DNA from: Canibacter sp052085365
GTDB taxonomy: Bacteria > Actinomycetota > Actinomycetes > Actinomycetales > Microbacteriaceae
Reading direction: 5' to 3'
NCBI GenBank assembly: GCA_052085365.1
Contig: JBQDFP010000018.1
Location: 1 to 39,025, forward strand
DNA length: 39,025 nt
Within the stretch, counting starts at the first letter, position 1; each line of letters starts with the position of its first letter. Below are positions 7,780 to 15,232 of this stretch, piece by piece. The notes under the pieces are model-generated. The model did not search any database, was not told the origin of the DNA, and saw only the letters and a list, made by a program, of their open reading frames with translations. A program made the position numbers and the translations under genes.

Positions 7780-8130
7780 GTGAATCAGAAACGCATGTCT
7801 GTGCTGCCAGTTGTGCAAAGTCTCGTGCACCTCGCGGTGATCGTCACGGTGACGGTGTGGGGATTTGTGAACTTCGAACGACCTTTCCCGGCAGTGCTCT
7901 GGGGAATCGGCGCGTTCATTGCTGCCGTCCTCATTTGGGCGTTGTTCCTCTCACCAAAACCCGTGTTGCGCACTGACCGTTTCGGTCAGGCTCTCATCGA
8001 ACTGCTGTTTATCGCGGCTGGTGTGGCAGCGCTGTATTTCGTTGGCGTGCCGTGGCTCATCGTCGTCATTTGTGGCGTCATCGCGATGCTGATGAGTTAT
8101 CTCGTTCTGGTTTCGAAGCCGAGAACATAG
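7780..8130 (+). CDS. YrdB/DUF2568-like four-helix membrane protein
   Basis: This is a 116-residue integral membrane protein. It has four predicted helices at roughly residues 8-25, 33-52, 65-82 and 86-106, with little else. The PFPAVLWGIGAFIAAVLIWALF stretch, the following basic PKPVLRTD loop and the LIELLF helix resemble the YrdB (DUF2568) family, whose function is unknown. The frame is open from 7738, but the TAGGAAG ribosome-binding site lies 7-8 nt before GTG at 7780, which also avoids overlap with the amidohydrolase. It is the third gene of the purU unit. Confidence 0.75.
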   Translation: MNQKRMSVLPVVQSLVHLAVIVTVTVWGFVNFERPFPAVLWGIGAFIAAVLIWALFLSPKPVLRTDRFGQALIELLFIAAGVAALYFVGVPWLIVVICGVIAMLMSYLVLVSKPRT

Positions 8131-8154
8131 TTTTCAGAAAACGCTCAGTCAGGG

Positions 8155-8160
8155 TAGAGT
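8155..8160 (+). promoter_or_regulatory. -10 box of the GNAT gene, leaderless start
   Basis: TAGAGT is followed after 6 nt by the ATG at 8167. No Shine-Dalgarno sequence is present, so a leaderless transcript is likely. Confidence 0.55.
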
Positions 8161-8166
8161 TCAGAT

Positions 8167-8622
8167 ATGAGCGATCTGAGACTTGAAGAACTGTCAGCGG
8201 CGACCGTCGTCGCAGTGAATTCTCTCGGCCTCAAACCTGGTCAAGAGCAATTCATCACCCCGGTGTCGTATGCTGCGGCGGCCGCGGTGACCCCACCCGA
8301 CTCTGCGTGGCAACGCGTCGTGCTCAATGGTGATCGTGTGGTTGGGTTTATTCACGGTAACTTTGACCCGAGTGCCTCTGAAGAAGAATTCCGTGCGGCG
8401 CTCTGGCGAATCAACGTTGATGCCGAAGCCCAGGGTATGGGTGTTGGTTCGTTTGCCGTCAAAGGCCTGGTTGAAGAGGCACGAAGTCGTGGACTCGACC
8501 GGATTACCGTGTTGTGGGAACGTGGTGAACTCGGTCCCGAAGAGTTTTTCTTACACATGGGGTTCAAACCCATTGGAGAGACAGAGTACGGCGAAGTGAT
8601 CGGCGCATACGACATCTCATGA
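8167..8622 (+). CDS. GNAT N-acetyltransferase (polyamine-acetyltransferase-like)
   Basis: This is a cytosolic acetyl-CoA-dependent acetyltransferase of 151 residues. The core GNAT motif A is LWRINVDAEAQGMGVGSFAVKGLVEEARSRG, and FFLHMGFKPIGETEYGEVIG forms motif B and the C-terminal strand. The LKPGQEQFITPVSYAAA opening resembles spermidine/diamine acetyltransferases of the Bacillus Blt/Pai type, so a polyamine or amino-group substrate is possible but unproven. It forms a single-gene unit, with its own -10 box in front and a strong terminator behind. Confidence 0.85.
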   Translation: MSDLRLEELSAATVVAVNSLGLKPGQEQFITPVSYAAAAAVTPPDSAWQRVVLNGDRVVGFIHGNFDPSASEEEFRAALWRINVDAEAQGMGVGSFAVKGLVEEARSRGLDRITVLWERGELGPEEFFLHMGFKPIGETEYGEVIGAYDIS

Positions 8623-8640
8623 ACTAGTTTTTGAGTCTGC

Positions 8641-8679
8641 ACGAGCCTCGCTGTCACCAGATAGCGAGGCTCGTTTATT
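8641..8679 (+). terminator. Rho-independent terminator after the GNAT gene
   Basis: There is a 12-bp perfect stem, ACGAGCCTCGCT (8641-8652) with its complement (8663-8674), a 10-nt loop and a trailing TTATT. It lies 18 nt behind the GNAT stop and separates it from the exporter gene. Confidence 0.85.
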
Positions 8680-8694
8680 CTCTAAGGAGGTACG

Positions 8695-9702
8695 GTGGCA
8701 ACCACCACAACGCACAACGGCCGCGGAATGCTGATATCGGTGCTTGCCTCCATTGGCTTCGGTGTGCTCTACTTCATCACGCCGTACGCCAATCCCATGC
8801 CAGGCATCACCCTGTGGGCGTTTCGTATTTTGATGGCGCTGCCGGTACTGTATTTTGCGCTGCTAGCAATGCGTGAGTCACGCCTCATCGTTGAGGTTTG
8901 GCACACGATGCGTGCCAAACCCATCAAATTCTTCGGCATGATCGTGGCGGGGTTGTTGCTTTCTGCCCAGCTCTGGGTATTCATGTGGGCACCGCTTACA
9001 GGCAGGGGTCTCCAGGTCGCGCTCGGCTATTTCCTCCTCCCTCTCGTACTCGTGCTGATGGGGCGCATCATCTATAAGGACCAACTCAAGTGGTGGCATT
9101 GGATCGCAGTCGCATTCGCTGCAGTTGGGGTAGTTTTTGAAATTGTCTATGTTGGCGGTGTCTCGTGGGAGACCCTCCTGGTCGCACTCGGGTACCCACC
9201 GTATTTTGCGCTTCGTCGAGCAATGGGCACTGAATCACTTGGCGGCATGTTTTGGGAACAGATGATTGTGGTGCCTGCGGCCGTCGCGGTCATCATATGG
9301 ACCGCGACCACCACACCGGTATTCACTGATAAACCGAGTTTGTGGATCATTGGCGTACTCATCACCGGCTGGGGCGGCATCTCGATGGTGCTCTATATTT
9401 TGGCGTCCAAAGAGCTGCCGATCAGCGTGTTTGGTTTGCTCACGTATCTCGAACCGGCGCTGCTCACGGTCGCTTCACTGTTGATCGGTGAATCAATTGT
9501 GCCCGCAGAGATCCCCGCATATCTCGCAGTGTGGACTGCCGTGCTGATCGTATTGATCGGCGGAACGGCACAGGTAATCAGGGCACGTAAGTACCGTCGC
9601 AAACATGTTCCAGGTGAACCGGAAGAAGAGTACCCCGTTGCGCCCGCCACCGGGAGTATTCCGATTCAGGCTCCACCAACGGGCAGTATCCCGCTCCCCT
9701 AG
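8695..9702 (+). CDS. rarD: RarD-type EamA/DMT family transporter
   Basis: This is a 335-residue inner-membrane protein with ten hydrophobic helices in two EamA repeats. The opening GMLISVLASIGFGVLYFITP and WAFRILMALPVLYFAL match the RarD (chloramphenicol-sensitive protein) branch of the drug/metabolite transporter superfamily. The substrate is unknown. The GTG start at 8695 follows a near-perfect TAAGGAGGT. The cytosolic tail after helix 10 is basic, then low-complexity, and carries two copies of a TGSIP motif spaced by prolines (about residues 316-335), which is unusual for the family. Confidence 0.88.
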   Translation: MATTTTHNGRGMLISVLASIGFGVLYFITPYANPMPGITLWAFRILMALPVLYFALLAMRESRLIVEVWHTMRAKPIKFFGMIVAGLLLSAQLWVFMWAPLTGRGLQVALGYFLLPLVLVLMGRIIYKDQLKWWHWIAVAFAAVGVVFEIVYVGGVSWETLLVALGYPPYFALRRAMGTESLGGMFWEQMIVVPAAVAVIIWTATTTPVFTDKPSLWIIGVLITGWGGISMVLYILASKELPISVFGLLTYLEPALLTVASLLIGESIVPAEIPAYLAVWTAVLIVLIGGTAQVIRARKYRRKHVPGEPEEEYPVAPATGSIPIQAPPTGSIPLP

Positions 9703-9753
9703 TTTCTGAGGGAGCACTCACGAAGCTCTCCAGCTGTGTTCAGCACTCGGGAT

Positions 9754-9759
9754 TACCCT
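9754..9759 (+). promoter_or_regulatory. -10 box of the lipoprotein gene, leaderless start
   Basis: TACCCT is followed by a 7-nt spacer and the ATG at 9767. There is no ribosome-binding site. Confidence 0.55.
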
Positions 9760-9766
9760 TACCAGT

Positions 9767-10336
9767 ATGAAAAAAATCTTTCCTATGCTCGGCGCCGCCG
9801 CACTTGCCCTCACTTTGAGCGCATGCGGTGGCGGACAAGATGCAGCCAACACAGATCAGGGTGACACATCAAGCAAAAGCGATACGTCACAAGATCTTAA
9901 GCAAAGCGAAGGCGTGGTCGGCGGTGACCTTGATGCGGCACTGACCGCAATCCGCACGGCAGAGGCCGAAGTCGACGGTGGCAAGGCCAGCGAAATCGAT
10001 TTTGAAAATGAAGAAAACGAGTGGGAAGTCACGGTGCTCACCGAAAGCCAGTCGATTGAGATTCATATCCAAGACGACGGTTCGAGCGTCGTCAAAACTG
10101 ATGATCCCGAATCTCCTGAAACTGACGACTGGCAGCGTCTCGGTGAAGCGCAGGTAGATTTTGGGACCGCGCTCAAGTCAGCAATTGCTGACACTGCTGG
10201 CACGATCGACGAAGCAAACATTGATGACCACAAATCTGGAACAGTGTGGGAAATCGATATTTACCCTGAAGGGACCACCGAATCCGTTCAGCTGCTTGTC
10301 GACGCTGAAAGCGGCGATATTATGCAGGGTGGCTAA
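9767..10336 (+). CDS. Acidic PepSY-like lipoprotein
   Basis: This is a 189-residue secreted lipoprotein. The signal peptide MKKIFPMLGAAALALTLSAC ends in the lipobox LSAC, so Cys20 should be lipidated and the protein anchored outside the membrane. A Ser/Asp/Gln-rich linker follows. Then come two repeated units of about 60-70 residues, each with an alpha helix (DLDAALTAIRTAEAEV and FGTALKSAIADTAGTI) and a beta strand pair (EWEVTVLTE and VWEIDIYPE). This layout resembles tandem PepSY domains, usually linked to protease inhibition or envelope signalling. The mature protein is strongly acidic. It is a single-gene unit with its own promoter and terminator. Confidence 0.78.
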   Translation: MKKIFPMLGAAALALTLSACGGGQDAANTDQGDTSSKSDTSQDLKQSEGVVGGDLDAALTAIRTAEAEVDGGKASEIDFENEENEWEVTVLTESQSIEIHIQDDGSSVVKTDDPESPETDDWQRLGEAQVDFGTALKSAIADTAGTIDEANIDDHKSGTVWEIDIYPEGTTESVQLLVDAESGDIMQGG

Positions 10337-10348
10337 TCAACCAACAGT

Positions 10349-10390
10349 AAAATCCCTCCGAAACTGGATCCAGTTTCGAAGGGATTTTTT
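10349..10390. terminator. Bidirectional terminator between lipoprotein and PfpI genes
   Basis: A long inverted repeat centred on GGATCC (10364-10373) extends about 20 bp each way with one mismatch. A-rich 5' and T-rich 3' flanks make it work in both directions. It sits in the gap between two convergent genes. Confidence 0.9.
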
Positions 10391-10391
10391 G

Positions 10392-10943
10392 TTATGCGGT
10401 CTTTTGGCCCTCGTGTTTTCCTTCAGCGATTTCTTCAACCATTTTCTTGGTGAAGGCCGGCAAATCATCGGGAGTTCTGCTCGAAACGAGCCCCTGGTCA
10501 GTGACGACCTCTTGATCAACCCAGGTTGCACCCGCATTCTTCAAGTCTGTTTTCAGACTTGGGAAGCTCGTAAGAGTACGTCCCTGAAGCACGTCAGCGT
10601 CCGTTAATATCCATGCACCGTGGCAGATCACTGAAACGGGTTTGCCTGCGTGAAAAAAGTCACGTGTGAACTTCACAGCAGCCTCGTCCATACGCAAATG
10701 GTCTGCGTTAGACGTGCCCCCGGGCAGCACGAGTGCATCAAAGTCGGCAGCGTTCGCCTCACGCGACGGAGCATCAACTGTCTGGGTGTGACCGTTTTTA
10801 CCCGTCACTTCACCGGGTTCAGGGGCGATCATCAGCACTTCAGCACCGGCGCTTTCCAGCACCTGCCAGGGTGTTGTTAATTCGCTGTCTTCAAAACCGT
10901 TCGTCGCAAGCACTGCAACCTTCTTATTGCTGAGTTTTGCCAT
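10392..10943 (-). CDS. PfpI/DJ-1 family protein
   Basis: This is a 183-residue class I glutamine amidotransferase-like protein of the PfpI / YhbO / general stress protein 18 group. These are cytosolic and are described as proteases, chaperones or deglycases acting on glycated proteins. The nucleophile elbow VICHGAW places the reactive Cys at 107 next to His108. The acidic partner lies in NGFEDSEL near the N-terminus, and VLPGGTSNADHLRMD completes the pocket. The start at 10943 is preceded by GAAAGGAG. A short palindrome sits in its upstream region. Confidence 0.92.
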   Translation of the reverse strand: MAKLSNKKVAVLATNGFEDSELTTPWQVLESAGAEVLMIAPEPGEVTGKNGHTQTVDAPSREANAADFDALVLPGGTSNADHLRMDEAAVKFTRDFFHAGKPVSVICHGAWILTDADVLQGRTLTSFPSLKTDLKNAGATWVDQEVVTDQGLVSSRTPDDLPAFTKKMVEEIAEGKHEGQKTA

Positions 10944-10967
10944 GTCGTGCTCCTTTCATAACGGGAA

Positions 10968-10979
10968 GTAGGTCCCTAC
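10968..10979. repeat. Short inverted repeat in the pfpI/CDF intergenic region
   Basis: GTAGG-tc-CCTAC lies about 25 bp upstream of the pfpI start, between two divergent genes. It could be half of an operator, but its 5-bp arms are short. Confidence 0.25.
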
Positions 10980-11036
10980 ACCATTTTGTCTCGCCCACAT
11001 CGCTCAAACAACCGTCAGTTATTCAGCCGAGCGGAC

Positions 11037-11042
11037 TACCCT
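11037..11042 (+). promoter_or_regulatory. -10 box of the CDF gene, leaderless start
   Basis: TACCCT is followed by 6 nt and the ATG at 11049. The box lies inside the longer open frame and shows that the upstream in-frame ATG at 10986 is probably not used. Confidence 0.6.
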
Positions 11043-11048
11043 GAAAGC

Positions 11049-11978
11049 ATGGCGACTGATCATCATCATGCGGTGAGCGACTCGAATCGGCTTCGGCTCG
11101 GTGTTGTGTTCATCATCACTGCGCTCATTGTGGTCGCGCAGTTCATTGGTTCGCTACTCACCGGAAGCCTCGCACTCCTCACCGACACCGCTCACGCGTT
11201 CGTCGATGCAACTGGGCTGATGGTTGCGCTCATCGCTGCAACGCTGATGCGACGTCCGGCTACCAATCGCCGGACGTGGGGGTTCTTGCGGCTCGAGGTG
11301 CTTGCAGCACTCGCCCAAGCAACTCTTCTCATCGGTGTCGGCATCTATGCAGCCATTGAGGGAATTCGTCGTCTCTTTGAACCACCCGAAGTACCGCCAG
11401 TTGAACTTTTTATTTTTGGCGTTATTGGCCTCGCCGCAAACATCATCGGAATTATGGTGCTCGCAAGCGGACGGGATTCAAACTTGAACCTTCGCGCAGC
11501 GTTTCTTGAAGTCGTGAACGATGCGCTCGGCAGTGTCGGGGTCATTGTGGCGGCGGTGCTGATTTGGACAACGGGTTTCCAGGCTGCAGACTCCATTGCA
11601 GGGCTCATTATTGTGCTGTTGATCGTGCCGCGCGCATTTCTGATCTTGAAACAGGCAGTCAGTGTGTTGATGGAAACAACGCCTCCGTCACTCGACCTTG
11701 ACCGGCTACGTGCGCACCTTCGTGATGTCGATCATGTCGTTGAAGTGCATGACGTGCATGCCTCTGAAATTGCAACCGGGTTTACCGCACTAACCGCACA
11801 CCTCGTTGTTGATGACGAATGCTTCCGTGATGGTCATGCAGCGAACGTGATACGAGATGCGCAACAGTGCGCGAGTGAACATTTCGATTCACCACACGTC
11901 ACGTTCCAGCTCGAACCACGGACGCTTCGCGAACAGACCTGCTTCACCGACTGTTCGATCGACGAAGTACTTTCTTAG
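11049..11978 (+). CDS. Cation diffusion facilitator (CDF) metal exporter
   Basis: This is a 309-residue inner-membrane transporter with six helices and a C-terminal cytosolic domain. It exports divalent metal (Zn2+, Co2+ or similar) against protons. Helix 2 carries H49xxxD53 in DTAHAFVD. Helix 5 carries E154xxxD158 in AFLEVVNDALGS, where CzcD/ZitB-type proteins have HxxxD. His residues at the N-terminus (DHHH) may collect metal. The C-terminal domain includes VVEVHDVHASEIATG, the usual dimerisation segment. Although open from 10986, the start at 11049 is chosen because a TACCCT box ends 6 nt before it. The gene is convergent with, and overlaps by 4 nt, the GlpR-like gene. Confidence 0.9.
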   Translation: MATDHHHAVSDSNRLRLGVVFIITALIVVAQFIGSLLTGSLALLTDTAHAFVDATGLMVALIAATLMRRPATNRRTWGFLRLEVLAALAQATLLIGVGIYAAIEGIRRLFEPPEVPPVELFIFGVIGLAANIIGIMVLASGRDSNLNLRAAFLEVVNDALGSVGVIVAAVLIWTTGFQAADSIAGLIIVLLIVPRAFLILKQAVSVLMETTPPSLDLDRLRAHLRDVDHVVEVHDVHASEIATGFTALTAHLVVDDECFRDGHAANVIRDAQQCASEHFDSPHVTFQLEPRTLREQTCFTDCSIDEVLS

Positions 11979-12955
11979 CCAGCGTTGCGGCGACGACGAA
12001 TCGCAGCATCCAGATCTACCGCACCATCTGAAGTGTCACCCACAACACCCATTTGACGCAGGCGCGCTACTGCAGACTGGCGTTGAGCAGTGTTCGCATC
12101 ACTTTCGCTTACTTGCTGAGCAGCAGGCTTTTCTGATGTGTGTTCCAACCGTTGCGCTATCCGGGCGGCACGCACCTGAGCACGAGCTTCAGCTAGCAGC
12201 ATCGAGTCAGGCTGATTGTCACGAACCTGATTCACGTTTCGAGCTCGGGCCATCGCACGAGCCCGGGCGATGCGCTGCGCTGCCTGTATCTGCGATACCC
12301 GATGTTCCTGCGTGAATGACTGTTCGAAGTATTCCGGTTCTTCTTCTGTCTCAGCTTCGATGACCTGCGCTGCAGTCTTCTCAACGTGCATCTCTGCTGC
12401 AATTTCGGGCACTTTCACGCGGCCCGGAGCCAACAAGACCAGACCGCCAAGTGATCCACCAGCAACAACGAGCGACACGAGCAGAATGCCCGCACCCATA
12501 CCTGCGATTGCAAGGCCGACACCGACGAGCGCGCCTAAGATTCCCGCGACCAAGAGGAGTGCAGCAAATGCTCGCGCAGTGCGCGCGGCCGGGCGCTGCA
12601 GCTTCGCAAGCCGTTCACGTGCAATACGTTGGCGTTCCGCCTGCTTCGCACGCATCTCAGCCTGCGCCTGTTCAGCACGGGCTTTTGCCAGCTCAGCATT
12701 GAGATCAGCTGCTTCACGTTTTTGCTGCGAATTCAAGATCTGTTCACGACTTAGGGCATCTCTTGCGTCGGCGACCATTTGGGCTTCCTCGCTCTCGTTG
12801 GCGGCTACTACGAACTTGCGGATCGTCCGCTGAAGCTTTGCGGCATTCACCTCAGCGGTTTGATATTCCCGCCGGCGAATATAGCTTGGGATGAGCACCG
12901 CACACCACAGCACTGCTGCTGCAACAAATAGGACTCCACCACCAAGCACACTCAT
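11975..12955 (-). CDS. GlpR-like (Rv0996-type) membrane protein with coiled coil
   Basis: This is a 326-residue membrane protein. Helix 1 is at about residues 5-25, followed by a long Ala/Glu/Gln/Arg-rich coiled coil (about 65-120). Two close hydrophobic helices (about 130-180) and a cytosolic tail ending in an Arg-rich RRRRN complete it. Position and layout match the actinobacterial protein downstream of rimJ, called GlpR in corynebacteria, the membrane receptor of the gephyrin-like Glp that takes part in divisome assembly. No moeA/glp gene is present between galU and rimJ here. The start is moved from 12973 to ATG 12955 because TACAGT (12963-12968) lies 7 nt upstream. Assignment rests on synteny and architecture, not alignment. 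Confidence 0.7.
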   Translation of the reverse strand: MSVLGGGVLFVAAAVLWCAVLIPSYIRRREYQTAEVNAAKLQRTIRKFVVAANESEEAQMVADARDALSREQILNSQQKREAADLNAELAKARAEQAQAEMRAKQAERQRIARERLAKLQRPAARTARAFAALLLVAGILGALVGVGLAIAGMGAGILLVSLVVAGGSLGGLVLLAPGRVKVPEIAAEMHVEKTAAQVIEAETEEEPEYFEQSFTQEHRVSQIQAAQRIARARAMARARNVNQVRDNQPDSMLLAEARAQVRAARIAQRLEHTSEKPAAQQVSESDANTAQRQSAVARLRQMGVVGDTSDGAVDLDAAIRRRRNAG

Positions 12956-12962
12956 GGAGTTC

Positions 12963-12968
12963 ACTGTA
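12963..12968 (-). promoter_or_regulatory. -10 box of the GlpR-like gene, leaderless start
   Basis: TACAGT (minus strand) and a 7-nt spacer precede the ATG at 12955, giving the gene a promoter separate from galU-rimJ. Confidence 0.55.
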
Positions 12969-13019
12969 ACCACGGCTCACGCTGACGGCCCGTAACTCTC
13001 GCGGTGAGTTGCAATCTGT

Positions 13020-13625
13020 TCACCGGTTGAGGTACCGCGTCAGCACCCCACCCGGAACATCTTCGGTGGTGAGCGCATACGCAAAATGGTCGGCCCACCG
13101 GCCGTCAATGTGAATATACCGTTCCCGTGTACCCTCGTGGCGAAACCCGAGTTTCTCAACGACTCTCTGCGACGGAACATTCTCAGGAACCAAGCATATT
13201 TCTACCCGGTGCAGCCCCAGCGCCCCAAACAAGTAGTCAACTGTTAACGCAACAGCGGTGGGCATGGCTCCCTGACCCGCATATTCTTGCGCGATCCAAT
13301 ATCCGATCTGCGCAGACTGCAACGCACCCTGGCTCAGTTCTGAGACCGTCACTTGACCCGCAACTTCGCCCCGCACCTGAAGCACGAGCGGAATAACGGA
13401 TCCGTCTTTGAACGAACGCAGTTGGCCGCGCAATGACGGTCTGAGCGGAAAGCTTCCCGGCTCTGCACTGCGACCTAAAGGGTGCGTCGCTTCCCATTGG
13501 CGCAACCATCCACGATTGTCAGCGAGCAGCTGCTGTAACCGTCGTGCGTCTCGTAAACGAACCAGCCGAACAGAAATGTCTCCCCAGCTGAGTGTCGGTA
13601 CCTGAATCGGGTCAAGGTACGGCAT
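13020..13625 (-). CDS. rimJ: RimJ/RimL-type GNAT acetyltransferase
   Basis: This 201-residue acetyltransferase resembles RimJ, which acetylates the N-terminus of a ribosomal protein; the true target here is unknown. It shows the RimJ/RimL pattern WGDISVRLVRLRDARRLQQLL at the start. The core is IGYWIAQEYAGQGAMPTAVALTVDYLFGALGLHRVEI, and the end VPSQRVVEKLGFRHEGTRERYIHIDGRWADH is typical. The frame is open for 14 more codons, but the ATG at 13625, only 5 nt behind the galU stop, gives the usual family length. The ribosome-binding site is weak, so translation probably depends on coupling to galU. Confidence 0.85.
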   Translation of the reverse strand: MPYLDPIQVPTLSWGDISVRLVRLRDARRLQQLLADNRGWLRQWEATHPLGRSAEPGSFPLRPSLRGQLRSFKDGSVIPLVLQVRGEVAGQVTVSELSQGALQSAQIGYWIAQEYAGQGAMPTAVALTVDYLFGALGLHRVEICLVPENVPSQRVVEKLGFRHEGTRERYIHIDGRWADHFAYALTTEDVPGGVLTRYLNR

Positions 13626-13630
13626 AAAAG

Positions 13631-14539
13631 CTACCGGGCGAGCTGTTCGGCGAAATCTATAATCCACCGACGCAGTTCATCACCAAGTTCAGCGTCGTCG
13701 ATACCGAGACGCACGTTCGCTTTAATCCAATCCGCTTTGTCACCGGTGTCGTAGCGTCGTCCCCGGAAGACCACACCATAAACCGGGCCACCTGAATCGC
13801 TTCGAGCGAGCGTATCGAGTGCATCCGTCAACTGGATTTCGTTCCCGCGACCCGGCTCCTGTTTCTCGAGCAGGTCAAAAATTTCTGGGCGCAGCACATA
13901 GCGACCGATAATTGCCAGGTTGGACGGGGCGTCTTCAAGCTTTGGCTTCTCGACCAGCCCGGTGACCTCGACCACATCCGGGTCATCCGTTTCTTTCACT
14001 GCGGCACAGCCGTACATGTGCACGGACTCGTCGGGAACCTCCATGAGGGCGATAATCGTTGCTTGCCGTGTATCGTGCTCGTGAATCATACGTGGGAGCA
14101 GTGGATCTCGCGCGTCAATAAGGTCATCTCCCAGCAGCACGGCAAAACTATCGTTTCCGACGTGCGACTGGGCACGACTGACCGCGTGCCCGAGACCGAG
14201 CGGCTGCCCTTGGCGGAGCATGTGCACCTGTGCGATCTCGCTTGCTTCGTTGACGAGGCCGAGTTTGCTGTCGTCCCCCTTACGCACCAGAGCGTCTTCC
14301 AATTCGGGAACACTATCGAAGTGGTTCATAATGTTGCCCTTATTGCGGCCGGTAATAATCAACACATTGTCGAGCCCTGACGCAGCAGCTTCTTCAACCA
14401 CATACTGAATCGCCGGTTTATCGACGATCGGCAGCATCTCTTTCGGCATGGCTTTCGTCGCTGGCAGAAATCGCGTTCCCAGGCCTGCAGCAGGGATTAC
14501 GGCCTTCGTGACCTTCAGGTCAGTCAATGAGTCACTCAT
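13631..14539 (-). CDS. galU: UTP-glucose-1-phosphate uridylyltransferase
   Basis: GalU makes UDP-glucose from UTP and glucose-1-phosphate for cell-wall glycans, glycolipids and trehalose. The 302-residue protein has the nucleotide-binding motif AVIPAAGLGTRFLPATKAMPKEMLPIVDKPAIQY near the N-terminus and the FAVLLGDDLI metal site. VEKPKLEDAPSNLAIIGRYVL and FRGRRYDTGDKADW are further family hallmarks. It heads a galU-rimJ unit and is divergent from the cyclo-ligase gene. A TAAAGT box 7 nt before the ATG, with no ribosome-binding site, indicates a leaderless transcript. Confidence 0.97.
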   Translation of the reverse strand: MSDSLTDLKVTKAVIPAAGLGTRFLPATKAMPKEMLPIVDKPAIQYVVEEAAASGLDNVLIITGRNKGNIMNHFDSVPELEDALVRKGDDSKLGLVNEASEIAQVHMLRQGQPLGLGHAVSRAQSHVGNDSFAVLLGDDLIDARDPLLPRMIHEHDTRQATIIALMEVPDESVHMYGCAAVKETDDPDVVEVTGLVEKPKLEDAPSNLAIIGRYVLRPEIFDLLEKQEPGRGNEIQLTDALDTLARSDSGGPVYGVVFRGRRYDTGDKADWIKANVRLGIDDAELGDELRRWIIDFAEQLAR

Positions 14540-14546
14540 ACAAGGG

Positions 14547-14552
14547 ACTTTA
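14547..14552 (-). promoter_or_regulatory. galU -10 box, leaderless start
   Basis: TAAAGT on the minus strand ends 7 nt before the galU ATG. No Shine-Dalgarno sequence is seen. Confidence 0.6.
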
Positions 14553-14623
14553 GCGCCTTTTGATCCACATTGAGTAGTTCCGCAATCATGAAGTCTCCAA
14601 AGATTCCTGGAACAATGATAAGT

Positions 14624-15232
14624 ATGGACGTAGATTTAGCCCGGGTACGCAAAGCTGAAATCCGTGAAGAGATCAGAGCTCAGCGGACGGCAATGACACA
14701 AGCAGAAGTTGAAACGGCACGAGATCAGCTCACTGAGCAGCTCAAATCACTTGCCCTTGCCCGCGACTCACAGTCAATATCGTGCTATTTTCCGGTCAGA
14801 AACGAACCAGACACGACTCCTTTCGTGAAGTGGGCGAGAGAAAATGGTATTCGAGTCTTGGTGCCGTCATGCCGCGAAGATCTATTGCTCGACTGGATCG
14901 AAGTGCGCAGCGACGAAACAATGCCCGGCCGGTTCGGGCTTCCTGAACCGGCCGGGCCAGTATTTAGCCCTATTGAGGTCAGTTCGGTTGATCTCATGCT
15001 GGTGCCAGCGAGTGCTGTAGACCGAAACGGTGTCCGTTTAGGGTGGGGCGGTGGATTTTTTGACCGCACCCTGGGATCTATGGACGGACGACCGCCTGTG
15101 TTTGCGGTTCTGCATGACGGGGAAATCTACGATGAGATTCCGTCAGAATTGCATGACACCCCCGTGACCGGGGCGGTTCTGCCGTCAGGCGTTGAGCACC
15201 TCGACCACCTTCGCCTCGAAGAGACTGTGTGA
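14624..15232 (+). CDS. 5-formyltetrahydrofolate cyclo-ligase
   Basis: This enzyme uses ATP to convert 5-formyl-THF, an inhibitor of GlyA, to 5,10-methenyl-THF and so returns it to the active folate pool. The protein is 202 residues from ATG 14624, the usual family length. The frame is open from a TTG at 14570 but the extra codons lack similarity. A degenerate AACAAT lies 7 nt before 14624 and may be a -10 box. Hallmarks are the CYFPVRNEPDT segment, PGRFGLPEP, and the ATP/Mg site LVPASAVDRNGVRLGWGGGFFDR. It is divergent from galU and overlaps the next Nudix gene as GTGA. Confidence 0.93.
   Translation: MDVDLARVRKAEIREEIRAQRTAMTQAEVETARDQLTEQLKSLALARDSQSISCYFPVRNEPDTTPFVKWARENGIRVLVPSCREDLLLDWIEVRSDETMPGRFGLPEPAGPVFSPIEVSSVDLMLVPASAVDRNGVRLGWGGGFFDRTLGSMDGRPPVFAVLHDGEIYDEIPSELHDTPVTGAVLPSGVEHLDHLRLEETV

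Noticed and set aside
10337..10390. Similar peptide fragments read from both strands near 10350-10390
   Set aside because: They come from the inverted repeat of the bidirectional terminator and are not genes.
10986..11048. Upstream in-frame ATG for the CDF exporter
   Set aside because: The segment encodes no membrane or family sequence and contains the TACCCT promoter box of the 11049 start.
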